Positions 37,724-49,200 of a stretch of 64,000 nucleotides of DNA are shown here, piece after piece. Position numbers and translations under genes: made by a program. The stretch's first letter is position 1, and each line of letters begins with the position of its first letter. The stretch comes from Ascidia mentula (taxonomy: Eukaryota; Chordata; Ascidiacea; Phlebobranchia; Ascidiidae). The stretch spans positions 5,337,001 through 5,401,000 of the forward strand of contig OX387199.1 of the NCBI GenBank assembly GCA_947561715.1, read 5' to 3'. A model generated the notes under the pieces. That model searched no databases and was not told the DNA's origin. It was given only the letters and a program-made list of their open reading frames with translations.

Positions 37724-38126
37724 ATGAGCTTTATATATTTCGCATATTCCGTAAAGTCTACTTCCAAATTTGCTATCTTTAACAGGGACCGAATAATCTT
37801 GTACAGAGTCCCTCGTAATTTCTGAAACACCTTTCTCGCTGCGGGACTGAAGTAGACTAAAGAATTCCGTCAGGTCCAAACCCCGTATTCAGGCGAAATC
37901 GCTCGCGCGTATGGAAAACCGCCAGAGCGGAACACGTGAACAATGACGACGTTCGAAAACAGTGTGGAGAAAGCGCCATGGCGATTGTCCTTATTGTTGA
38001 CATAGAACAGAAAAGCCAAACCTTCCGCAAACTCCGAACCAGAAATTTTGTCTTGACATATTTGTTTTATTTGCGATCATGGAATGACAAAGAACTGAAT
38101 ATACTCAACACGTGATCACACAACGG

Positions 38127-40210
38127 CTTATGACATCATAAACATGGTAACGAGGATAAAGGTCACAGCGAACACTGGGAAAAAAACGTCCGAACGAACT
38201 CTCATCGCTGCTCCCGTCGGTGTTGAGGTTGTGGGTGTGACATGTTGGTGATCTGAGCTGCTACCTGATGTCGAAACAATACAACTTGAGAAAAACTAGT
38301 TAACAGAATGCATTGAAAAATCCATTCTCCGGGAGGATATTACCTTAAACATGGGCCCCTGACCCTTTCGATTTAATAATCCCTCTATTTATTCTATATA
38401 TTGATTGTACTTACGCGCATGAAGTATTTTGCACAAAATAAAAATGATTTGATTTAATCTGTGCCCTTAAGAGCTGTGAAAAATGAGGGACACGAAAACA
38501 TTCTAAGTACAACACTGTCCATCAGTAAAAGCTCTCATGGACTTTAGCCTTACTATATACAATACGGTAAACAACATAACTGTGATAAGTTGGCTCTTAC
38601 GTGTTTCTGGAGGTGTTGGGGTTAGACCTGGTAAAGGTATGGGAGGTAATTTGTAAAGGGCGTTGCACAAGTTATTTTCACAACACGTCATCTTGCACTC
38701 CCTGGTAAAGCAAAATCAAATTTGGGGCGGGTTTAAGAATGTGATTAAACTACAGCATGTTTTAACTACCATACCCTAAAATCCGGTTTGGAATAACTTT
38801 TTTCGCGACGATGTGTGTTAATTATAAAAAGGTTTTGCGTAAGTTTTTTTAGTTCAAAGTCCAAACGATGAAAAAGCAGGGAATGAGCTTGACCGATAAG
38901 TTCAAATAACACTAGAAATACTCGTGGTCTTCCTATTTTTAAACGTAGACATCAGTTATAATCCCAGCATCTTGCTATCAAATAGGGGATGGACTGGTTG
39001 ACAATATGTGCATGCGCATGTATTCAGTAGCTTGGGATTTGTCATGCAAATCAAAAGCAGTTAAAAGAAATTAACATGCACTTGTGATAAAAGCGATTGA
39101 GCTACAAATTTAACGCGACAAACTGTGACGTCATAAAGCGACCGAAGCAGAGAACAAAGGTCGGAAGGAGGTGAAAATTCTATCGTTTCAGAAAAGCAGG
39201 TTTAAAGCTTTTTTGACAATATGGTAAAAAGGAATGTGCAATTGCGGAGGTTGTACTCACAACAATGTTAGACCTAGGCTGGTAGCCCCTGGAAACTGAG
39301 CTTCAACTGATTCGCAAGATTGGTCTTGGCAGGTGGTGTGGTTGACGCAAGTTCCGAGAGAGATGTTCACTGAAACACACGAAACACATTGGTAGTGAAA
39401 TTTGACTGCAGTAACGTAGTTCAAAACTATGGCTGTGCTTGTTTACAGCTCAGACCAAGGTAGAACTCTTTAACGTTATGGTGTTTAGAAGTACTCAATA
39501 CTGTCACTTGAAATTTGAAACTTGTATTCTGAAGCCGTTTTACAAGTCGCATATTTTGGAAACCGAATCTTATACTGTCGCTACGATTAAGATTCAAAGA
39601 TTAAGAATGACAAAAATTGAAAGTTTCGAGACGGCCTAAAACTCAAGTAAACTTTATGACCGCCCACGAATTTTGGCAATGCTGGATTATTTACTATCAT
39701 AGCTTCATATAAGTATCGGTCAAGGACCAGGGCTTTGCATTGACAGCATGAAAACATATATATTGTGTGCATTTATCGTAATGCGAAGTTGGTTCAAGAT
39801 CACTAAACGAAATTTATCAAAGTTTTTTTGGTTTGTATGCAACCGGTGTATTGGTTGCTATTATTATATTATTATTCTGTTGCGGAAATTTTCAAGGTAT
39901 GGTGTTAGCGCATATATCACTATTCAGACCAATCTACAGCGGTATGCCAAAAGATTTTATGGGCATTTGACAGAACCGCTTTCAGAATTTCACCTTTCGC
40001 GACTCCATGAACATGTGCTGCAATATCCACTTTCGCACAATAGGGGAAATCCGATTTACACACGACTTGGGAAATATTTCTAACGTTTCCAAACGGAGCC
40101 CTCATAATCGAACCATGGTGACAGAAAATAGAAAATCCTGATGGAGTGAGGCACAGAGCAACAAAAAGAGTTAGTCCAAGAAATTTCAAACCAGGGCAAT
40201 TTAAATTCAT
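38127..40210 (-). CDS. Ly6/uPAR-like GPI-anchored protein (four exons)
   Basis: Exons 40210-39994, 39369-39261, 38701-38601 and 38264-38127 join in phases 1, 2 and 1. The protein has a signal peptide (LGLTLFVALCLTPSG), a short Cys-rich ectodomain, and the diagnostic C-terminal motif CKMTCCENNLCN (the CC....CN signature of three-finger Ly6/uPAR domains). A Pro/Thr/Ser stalk and a final hydrophobic tail with no cytoplasmic residues (FFPVFAVTFILVTMFMMS) follow, as in GPI-anchored members. The ATG chosen is the one that begins the signal peptide. Exon phases match those of the Ly6-like gene at 43851-46289, so they are likely paralogues. Function and ligand are unknown. Confidence 0.75.
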
Positions 40211-40769
40211 TTTAAACAGATACATCCTGAGCACAACACCCTGCAAAAAGAATTTTATTATTTTTGTATGTGTTATCAGTTCCCTATGGTAAATATTTCA
40301 CTGAACACTAACATTGCAAGTCCCACTTAAGCTACAGTCTTTTCCTGATAAATTTATGTCAATTGTAAGACGTAAAAACAAAACACACGAGGAGGTCACG
40401 AGTTGTACAAATATTTGTGATGAGCGAATAATTCGTGTCCTAATCCGACACGCAAGAAACACAGACAACAAAAATCTTATGCAACTGACAACAAACCGAC
40501 CAAAACAAAACTCACGATTTAAACTCAAAAGAGCTTTTGGCATCGATTAATCATTTCTTGCGTTATGTAAATGATCCACAGATTTTATTGAATTGTTACT
40601 TGTTGTCATTAAATTTGATTTTTTAATAACCTACGATTTAAATGCGCAGTGGTAAAAATGGTTTATTAGAAAACATGGCATTCGTTTTTCTGTTATCTCT
40701 TTTTCCTCTAATTTCTATGTTTGGCATAATATGCCGCCTACCACAGTATAGCGCCTCGAGCGTTGCAGT
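40211..40769. other. Divergent intergenic region between Ly6-like and GGQ-domain genes
   Basis: About 560 bp separates two genes transcribed away from each other, so it probably holds both promoters. No TATA-like or other motif stands out; open frames here on both strands overlap each other and look like chance. Confidence 0.4.
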
Positions 40770-41348
40770 ATGACGAAACAAAGCACATCGGGAAATTCCC
40801 ATAAGTTGTGTTGCAGTTGTAAAACTGGTCAAATGTTGGCGCGAACACTCAAAAGAGAACTGTTTTGCAAAGTCAGTTGCTTGCAAAGTTATTCTTTAGT
40901 GTGCCCACTGCATTTGTCATTAACACGAAACGAAGGAAAATTCCACATTATTAAGCTGATTGCGAAATTGGACTCGCAAAACCAACTGATTTCGTTAGAA
41001 AAAAATGACATTAAAATATACAATTCTGCTGGTGGAACGAAAGGTGGCCAGAAAGCAAATCGATCAAAGTCCCTTGTAAGAATAGTTCATGAACCAACAA
41101 AAGTAACTGTGACAGCTGATGATTGCCGGAACGTACTGGACAATCAACGTCTTGCATTGGCTAGGCTTCACAAAGCTGTTGATCTACACGTAAAAGGTGA
41201 AGAAAGTGTGTTCAGAAAAATGGAAGAGGAGAACAGATTGAAAAATATCGAAATTAGGGCGGAAAAAGCTCGGGTTGCAGAGGAGAAAAAAGAGCGAGTG
41301 GAAAGATTAAAACAACTGTTGAATGAAGAAGACACTTTGAAATATTAG
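40770..41348 (+). CDS. GGQ-domain peptide-release-factor-like protein (mitochondrial RF homologue), single exon
   Basis: A 192-codon intronless frame. The centre has AGGTKGGQKANRSKSLVRI, the GGQ loop that triggers hydrolysis of peptidyl-tRNA in class-I release factors and their relatives (ICT1/MRPL58, MTRFR/C12orf65). It then has a DNQRLALARL segment, which in this family lies on the helix after the GGQ hairpin. The C terminus is a long Lys/Glu/Arg-rich helix (RAEKARVAEEKKERVERLKQ), as in ribosome-rescue members that insert a basic tail into the ribosome. No codon-recognition domain is present. The N terminus is basic and Ser-rich and could be a mitochondrial presequence; an internal Met at 40833 is an alternative start. 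Mitochondrial rescue is inferred. It lies 140 bp upstream of DHFR on the same strand. Confidence 0.75.
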   Translation: MTKQSTSGNSHKLCCSCKTGQMLARTLKRELFCKVSCLQSYSLVCPLHLSLTRNEGKFHIIKLIAKLDSQNQLISLEKNDIKIYNSAGGTKGGQKANRSKSLVRIVHEPTKVTVTADDCRNVLDNQRLALARLHKAVDLHVKGEESVFRKMEEENRLKNIEIRAEKARVAEEKKERVERLKQLLNEEDTLKY

Positions 41349-41424
41349 TTTCTTTGAATATTTTAATGTTCACTTTTTGTATCAGTGTACAAAAGTCATA
41401 GCCTTTTTAATCTTCTTTGCAATG

Positions 41425-41447
41425 TTTTGGGACTTTTTTCCCAATAG
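41425..41447 (+). promoter_or_regulatory. Candidate trans-splice acceptor between the GGQ gene and DHFR
   Basis: GACTTTTTTCCCAATAG is a strong pyrimidine tract plus AG, 42 bp before the DHFR ATG, with no donor seen between the upstream stop codon and this site. In ascidians many genes receive a spliced leader at such an outron acceptor, and operon genes are typically this close. Confidence 0.45.
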
Positions 41448-41488
41448 CTGGATATGCCCATAAGTTTATGTAATACTTGTTGTGCAAC

Positions 41489-43067
41489 ATGAAAAAGGAC
41501 ATTAAAATTCATTCTCTTGCAGCATGTTGCAATAATTGGGGAATTGGAGTCAATGGCGGGTTGCCATGGAGACTAAGGTATGTATTGGATGTTAAGCACA
41601 ATTTACAAACCTGTCACAAATTCATAGCATTTTGGTTTGACTTTTTGCAGAAAAGAAATGAACTGGTTTACAAGGGCTTCCACTGGGTCACCACCTGAAG
41701 GTAAACAGAACGTTGTTGTAATGGGTAGGAGAAATTGGGAATGCACTCCCAGTTTGTTCAAACCATTGAAAAATCGCATCAATATTGTGATGAGTCGTTC
41801 TCTCCCCCATGACACCAAAGGACCAGTAAGATTTTCGTTTTTTGATATTATCTGATTTAAGTTAGCTGATTTTGATTTGTTTCCTTGCAGAACATCATGT
41901 TATTTTTTAAAAAAGTTTGTTGTGGTATAACAACTACTCTGTTGTAATCGCAAATATTTGCTTTGGTTCTTGTACTTTTCAGTAATGAATACATACATTG
42001 ACTTGATTGTCAAAAGCAGGAATTTGCTTTATAATATTTATATTCCTGCAAGTTTGTCCTTTTGTGTTTTGCACACATGCAGTCATATACTTTAAACTTA
42101 TCAGGATGCCATTGTGCGTTCACTTGATGAACTCATCACGCTTTTGACCAGCGATGAATGGAGGGAAAAAATTCATGAAATTTTTAACATTGGTGGCCAT
42201 GATATTTACAAGGTAATTTCATAAATCATGTGCGATAAAATGGTTTGAACATTCAATATTTTCATTCCGAAATTGACCTTTTCTAACGCCACTTGTTATG
42301 CGTGACACAGGTTATTTTATATTGTAATTCTGCAAAATGGTTTGAGGTTATTTTATTCCCACAGTTAATTCAAGATTCTCCGTACTGTGGAAAAGTATAT
42401 TTGACAAGGGTTATGGCTGATATTCAGTGTGACACATTTTTCCCAAAACTGGATGAAACGTTTAAAATGCTTTCCACAGAACAGTGAGTACTGGCATGTT
42501 TTATCTGATTTAAAGTTGCAATAACAAATTAAAACTGTAGTGTATGGTAAATAATTGTAGGATAACCATTTTGAACTTAGCAAAGCTACATGCCTAAAAA
42601 ATACTGCAACAGTTTCAATCAATAAATTCCTGCCAAAGACAATTTTTAGTCATCTACTATTTGAAAATCTACCACCTCAAATCTTTCCTTTGTTGCAAAC
42701 ATACATTTGGTACAAATTCAAAACATTTTTTACCACAGTATAAACCATTATATAGCACAGTATGAGCCTTAACACTGTACAACATTTTGTAACAAATATG
42801 TTCACTTATGATATAATTTCTATCACAACTTAGCTTGAACATGAAATGTGTTTGGCCTGACTGTCTCTATTTTGGTTTTAATTTTTTTGAAGTGGTCGAT
42901 CAACTCATATGCCCACAGGCACAAACACGTCATAAGTTTAACATTATGTAGCTGAGAATATTTGTGGCACTGTTTATTTTTCTTTCAGATTTTCCCAAGT
43001 CCCCCAGGGGGTGCAAGAAGAAAATGGTTTCAAATGGAAGGTTGAAGTTTATGAAAAAGTTGTCTGA
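41489..43067 (+). CDS. DHFR: Dihydrofolate reductase (five exons)
   Basis: Exons 41489-41577, 41651-41825, 42105-42212, 42365-42483 and 42989-43067 give 189 residues, the usual animal DHFR length. It reduces dihydrofolate to tetrahydrofolate with NADPH in the cytosol, for thymidylate and purine synthesis. Visible motifs: NNWGIGVNGGLPWRLRKE, the N-terminal strand and Met20-type loop with the LPW and the catalytic acidic Glu at residue 32; GKQNVVVMGRRNW (NADPH-binding turn); NIVMSR; IGGHDIYK (the conserved GG); and DTFFP with a C-terminal KVEVYEK. All junctions keep frame (phases 2, 0, 0, 2). The segment after MSRSLP is a few residues shorter than in vertebrates. An intron carries a dispersed repeat at about 42247-42345. 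Confidence 0.95.
42247..42345. repeat. Dispersed repeat in a DHFR intron
   Basis: AACATTCAATATTTTCATTCC through CTTTTCTAACGCCACTTG and TATATTGTAATTCTGCAAA is shared with 37005-37085, with its two parts in different relative orientation. It is 20 bp from the downstream acceptor region, inside the intron. Confidence 0.6.
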
Positions 43068-43314
43068 AAATGTATGATTTATAATTGAACTATAATTTGT
43101 GATCAATGACTGAATTATACCACTGCGGATACTACCTAAATGTGCAATTTTTTTTGCATAAATTCTAAAAAATTTCCCAGAAGAAAATATACTCTTTGTG
43201 GAGAATTTCATCGTACAGCAATTTTGTTACTGTTTGTCCTACCAAAAGCTCAATATGGAAATATTATGCAAATTTTATGAATGTAATGGAGTTATTTTTT
43301 TTTATACCTTAGTG

Positions 43315-43653
43315 CAGGGTTTCACAAACTTTTTTGGCCGCGGACCTCATTTTGTTAACCTGTTTTTTCTCAAACCCTGTCTTACGTCACACCATTTTGC
43401 AACCTAATTAAGGTTGAAAATACTACAAATAATATCAGCAATAACGAATATCAAAATAGCGGTAACAACATGATACAACGATAGAGTAAGAACCATTCAA
43501 AAGTATGGTTCGTAATTGAGTAATTGTACAATGTACGTATTGAATTACTGATTTCAGTTATGAATTACTGCACTGATTATTGCTTATACGCACTGTATTA
43601 AATGTACTAATTGTTTTTTTGAGGTATCATGACGGACCCCTAGGGAACCCCTG
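43315..43653. mobile_element. hAT-type MITE with 8-bp target-site duplication
   Basis: Starts CAGGGTTTCACAAAC and ends GGGAACCCCTG (inverted: CAGGGGTTCCC). It is flanked on both sides by the perfect 8-bp repeat CCTTAGTG (43307-43314 and 43654-43661), the duplication length of the hAT superfamily. 339 bp, no transposase frame, so it must be mobilised in trans. Confidence 0.85.
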
Positions 43654-43850
43654 CCTTAGTGTAATTTAAATATACACGGCTCGGTTGTTTTATCATATCT
43701 AACACAGCTGCTTTCGTTTTTCTTGTTAATAAACTGCTGTGGTTTGACTTATTTTGTTGTAAAATTTATTATTGCATACTTTTGAAACTGCACAAATGAT
43801 GCTGACATAAATAGGTACCGAACAACAATGAAGACACAATCGAGGTTTGT

Positions 43851-46289
43851 TTACAAACAATGCCTAAAAGAATAAAGAAGAAAACAAAGTGTACAAAAAA
43901 CAGACGGGAATAGGTTTGAAGAAGAATTGCCGGTTTTAGTTGTGCTTGTGATAACGTTGTTTTGCGATGTCCCTAAGGTAAATGAAGCAATGTGAAGGCT
44001 TGAACTATTCATGTCCACGCTTCGAGTTGTGCGAGCTAAAAGCATTGAAGTAATTGTTGGGCTTGGTTTTACTGTAGAACTTATGACTGCAGAAGCTACA
44101 TCTGTGGCAGAGGTGGACTGTGCGCCAGTCACTGTCGATACGCCTGCGGTGGTAGGTTCTGCTGAGTTATCAACAAACTCATCAGTGGTCTCTTGTGCAG
44201 AAATTGTAGTTTGGGATGACATGTTGGTGGTGGGGGGTGTAGATGGTTGAATTGGGACCCCAGTCTCCCTGCTTGCAATTATCGCTTCCACAGTTTGCAG
44301 ATTACATCCGTCCGTATGACAGCAAGTGACGTTGTATGTGTTATCCAATCTGCAATTTGACATCAAACCATATATTCATGGGCTCATCAAGGTGAGGGGG
44401 GGGGGGGGTGTTCGGACCTCCCCTCCCTTTTGTGGAATAATTTTGTATGTTTTTATAGCTAAACAAACGCAACTGTAATTTTTTGTCCCAGTGAAAACCG
44501 GAAAGAAACGTTAACCTAAAAACCGCATCGCGCTTGCACTAGCTATTGTTCCCAAACAAGGAGCATTGTTACGAAACACTTGGCATTGTTACCAAACAAG
44601 TTGCATTGTTGCGAAACAATGGTCATTTTTCGTCAAGAACGAAAAAAATATTTTTTTAGTGGCGACGATGTTGCAATGGTTGCAACGGTTTTCTTGTGTG
44701 CAAAGTCAATTAGTTTAGTTGTTGAACACGTTGCCAATATTGCGCATGTTGAAAAAAAACTGTTAGCGCAAGCGATTGCGATTAGACCACCGCATGCACA
44801 TAGTTTTTATTTGTATGTTTTCTTGATAACGTAAGCCCACATTTAATTCCTTTTGGGTAACACATATACTTAAGCCTTTCTTTCAAAGTCGTGGTAATAA
44901 AACTACGGCGCAAGCACTGCCGCAAAAACTCGCATCGAGTGTTCCACAGCGTTACTCAAATGCGTAATCCAGGAAGCCACCATTTATGTGACGATTCGCG
45001 CCAACGCGGGCGTTCGTATTTTGCAATGCTCGACCACAATTAACCTTAGTTTACAGCGGAAAATCGGGGAAATCCCCAAAAAATTCGCCCCCCCCCTTAA
45101 AAAAATCCTGGATACGCCCACTTATTATCTCGACGTTTTTGTTAAAAAGTGTTTCTGCACTACTTAACATTGGGTGTAATGAAGGCAATTGAAACTTTAA
45201 AATCATATATTGTGTTTACTGCAAGGAACTGAAGATGCCCATGGGGCGAAATATATATTCGTGATTATAAGCCAGGCTGATCCTGTAGTAAAAATCTCCT
45301 GCTTTTTTAGTATTATTACAGCTAGTTCAACATGAGCAAAAACTGTTAAACTCTTGTCGGTATTAAAATATAACAAGAAGGTGGTTTCATGAGTTATAAA
45401 TCTTATTGGTGCCCCATCATACCGACTACATTGGATTGGATAAACATGTTTAGCATTTTAATGACCAACTTACATGATTTCTGAACCAACGCCCCCGACG
45501 CGAAGTGCTGATGAACTGATGTTTTGGCACGTTTCTATGGAAACGCATTGTCCGTGCACAACGTAACCTGAAAAAGTGATCATGCGTTTTGAGGTTGCCT
45601 CGTTTTTTATCGTTTGTAAACAACTTGCATGATTTACCATGGCGAATTACACAACATTTCACACAGTAAAATCATCTTTTAAGGAGTTACAGAGTTTCAT
45701 ATTTTTGTTAATTTTCGGTGAAGCTAAAGGCTAAGCCTGCTTTATGCTATATTGTATGAGTAAACAGAAACACATTTTAAATAATATTGATATATTGCTT
45801 GTGCAATGTTTGTAAACGCTCCAGGGAACAAATCTTGTACAAACATTAGAACAACAAGCAATAGGCTATGTCATAATAGTATTAAAAATGCATATCCGTT
45901 TACTATGCACTATAGTCTATTCGAACGACACAATTGTCTCTCAAAGTAAACGTTTGTGTTGTTGTTCAAATTTTTGGTTTTTGAATTCAAAAATAAAATT
46001 TAGCAAAGGACCTTTGAAGCTTAACGCCGCATTCTAACGAGTTTAAGGCTCTCAAGCCAGTGTTCAAATGTTTAAAGCACAGTAATTTGTTACCTCCCAG
46101 GTCTCCGATATGTTTTTCCGTTCGCAGACAAGCTGTTTGACCTTTTTTAGACGGAGGACAAGAACCCAGTTTGAAGTCGTCATTTACAAAAAGTCCATGC
46201 ACAATTTTTTGCTGTTGGTAACACATAAGCGCGCTCGTCGCGCACATCAGCTCCACGCAAATTACCAATATAGTTGTAATACTTTTCAT
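43851..46289 (-). CDS. Ly6/uPAR-like protein with long Thr/Ser stalk (three exons)
   Basis: Exons 46289-46094, 45566-45474 and 44349-43851 join in phases 1 and 2. A signal peptide (ITTILVICVELMCATSA) starts at the ATG at 46289. The Cys-rich ectodomain ends with VTCCHTDGCN, the Ly6/uPAR C-terminal CC....CN motif. Then come about 100 residues rich in Ser and Thr (TTNMSSQTTISAQETT and similar), a mucin-like O-glycosylated stalk, and a final hydrophobic tail (FPSVFCTLCFLLYSF), suggesting GPI anchoring. The tail ends in a few polar residues, so a type-I membrane form is a weaker alternative. Same strand and exon phases as the gene at 38127-40210. Role unknown; possibly cell-surface signalling. Confidence 0.72.
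44544..44627. repeat. Short tandem repeat of about 22 bp (four copies)
   Basis: ATTGTTCCCAAACAAGGAGC, ATTGTTACGAAACACTTGGC, ATTGTTACCAAACAAGTTGC and ATTGTTGCGAAACAATGGTC stand head to tail in an intron of the Ly6-like gene. Diverged at two to six positions. A run of 13 G lies nearby at about 44396. Confidence 0.7.
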
Positions 46290-49200
46290 TGTAATTTTTT
46301 TAACTTCAACCAACTACAGCACACGTCCAGAAGCCTGAGTCAAAAGTCAAAATTTATTTCAGGAATACCTTATTTGCTTATAGTCATTGCCAAGGTTGTT
46401 GACAGTTGACTGTCCCAACTTTACAGCGAAGTGCATAAGGCGCACACTGTGTCGACCTATTAGGTGTTATCAGTGCTGTCAAATCCACATGACACTGATG
46501 CTTACAAACTGTTTTGCAGCCAAAAAAATCTCCCTACTACCAGACAAAACGTACACACCAATTTATCGTAATTTTGGTACTACTCGTGCCCTGGGGCTAT
46601 TTTACTTACTCACAAAATCACCATACAAAATTTGACCTGACTAGACTGTTTCGTTGCTTTACGACCGGCGCGTTCAATGCTGATTCATCGCAATATGTAT
46701 TAGTACATCTTATACCCCAGCTGAAATTTGAAGTTCCCGGGACAGTTTGTATGTACCAGGTCTTGTTTGTTGTTTAACAAATTTCCACCACAGTAAGCTA
46801 TAGATTTTAAATCTGGGTAAACCTCTAATATTCTGATTTTCGATTTTCCCATGTGTTCCCACTACCTTGTCATAACCACCCACGACTGGCATTTACTAAC
46901 TCTGACAAAATAGCGGACCAGTATGTTTCAAACTTTCAACTGTGCCAAAACAACTGGTGGTTACGATATAAACCCAATGCTGGCACCAAAATTGGTTTTC
47001 TTTCTATTGTTTTGCAGTTTAATTGGTTCATATTGAACAATTCCTTTGCACGATTATCCATATACCGAAAAATCGGTTTGACCGCAAGAGAAGTGACGCA
47101 TAAATGACGTCACGCGCGATCACGACTGCGGATGTCGAGTTGGTGACGCGGTTTGCTGCGAATTTTGCCCCGGGGTTTAAGGCGTGAATAAAAATAGGTC
47201 GAAGAATTCCTATTCCTTCTTTGCACAAAGGCATTACTCACGCAGTCTTCTGTGTGACGCAACAATCGTTATCCTACGTCACGTCTGTGGCAAATATTCT
47301 TTCCAAGGGAATGTTGATCTGCCGGTTAAGCTTATTACGCACAATATGATGGTCATGTATTTTCCTGTTGGCGGCGTCCCAAACATGACGTTTAGTCAAA
47401 GTGTGAAACAAGTTTGAAGAGTTAGGCTACCTAAAAATCTTTTGTTGTTTAAAGATAAAACAAAACAGCTTTGTTTGCGTACAATAAACTTTTTGTTTAG
47501 TGCTGTTCTTGCTGCCTGGCATTGTAATTTCAAAGAACTGTTCTTGTGGCATAAGGTTACGAGATTTTTATTACAACCAACGTTTCGTTTACCAGAACAA
47601 CCATTGTGTTAATGTCAAGGAGCAATGCACAACTTGCTGCAATTGTTGCACACCTGGTCGCGTGACGCTACAAGCGGTGCCAATGTCATCTACTCCCATT
47701 TTTCTTTTGTTTTCTTACGTGTATGGCCTTTATGTACATTATAACTTGTTGCCACATAACCCTTAAGAGAAGTCTCTCCAGATGGTTGTAATGAAAATCT
47801 CGTAACCTCATGCCACAAGAACAAAAAACTTTCTGTTTATTTAAACAAGCGTAGCATCAACACGAAATTGAATTATATTTTTATTAGTCACATGTGTAAT
47901 GAAGAAATTACTGAAGTCATCAACAGTTACTTTCAGATATCTCAGCGGTATTTTCGTCTAGATATCCAAATATTCTGTAAACACTATAAGATTTCCTGTC
48001 ACACTGTTTCCTCGTAAATCTCTTTCTTTGACGTCATGGCTCTCTCCGTTTTAACTTTCCGAAGAAGATGTGATTTGTGTTTAATGTTGTGTCATCACCA
48101 AAGACGCAACCTTTGGAAGATTTAGTGTTTAAAACAACAAACCGCATGTCATGCATTTAAAAAAATGGTTGCCCAACTAATATGCAACCACACATGTTTG
48201 GTTACGATGTGACATTTCAGACACAAATCCTCGCATGTGGACGGAACAGGTTGTGCCTGTTTCTCATCTAAATCGAGGACGAACCTTCGGTTAATCAAAT
48301 TCATCCAATTTCAATTTACAAGTTTCTATGGTGTTTTTTTTCTGACGATGGCGAAAAGTAATTTGCTTGACCAAAAACACGAAAAGTGAACAGAAAAGGT
48401 TTGTGGTGCTTCGGGAAGTAGACTGCGCGAAATGGTAATCACATCCTTGCAATATCAGATCGCTCGCCTAATTGATTTTTTTTAAAAATAATCCCGACAG
48501 CGCTGGAAAATATCTTAAGCGACCCGGACGCTCTGCTCCAAGAAGGTGTGTGCCCCAACACTGCCAAAGTTGTAGTGGTGTGTGCCCCAACACTGCCACT
48601 ACAACAACAACGTGATAGGCATTCTCCCTTTGCAACACAGGAATTGATATCCCAAATGCCAGGAGCGATGACGTCAAAATAATGATCACAGCTGATAACT
48701 TCGGACATCAGTGTCAAAGTTAATCTAATCACAGCATCAAAACGCATATGTAATCCCCTAAAACACGCCATGCGGATGTCTGCTATGTAGAATTCTTAAA
48801 CGTCACCTGCGTGCAAAAAGATTCACTTGTGTAGTATTCGTTGTTGCATTATCGTAAGTACTTCGAATTGTTATATTTTGCTTTAAATCAGCTCAAGGCT
48901 TCTTTGTTTCAGCCGAGCTGTCAGGGCTTATTTTCCGTTTGTAACTTGACTGCTTGACGTTGGTACCTAGACACGGTCGGTACCATGGACACGTACGACA
49001 AATAGACCATATCAGGTCAGTTTGCTAGTTCAACAACTTCTGTGTTTTCAGTCGCCAAACAAACCGGCGCAACCTAAAAACATCCTTCCCGTGTTTCCAG
49101 GGTAATTATTTCTCAAGTTGTGTAATTCCCTCTCCAGACACGAACACATTTACCCGAGCTTCGTCCGTAACAGCTGTGTGCGTTTGAACAAACGCCGCTG

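Noticed and set aside
47184..47766. Two plus-strand frames of 77 and 88 codons in the gene-poor interval
   Set aside because: They overlap a MITE and show no domain, splice partner or protein-like composition.
48439..48771. 110-codon minus-strand frame
   Set aside because: Contains a short internal duplication in non-coding-like sequence; another frame overlaps it and no neighbouring exon matches.
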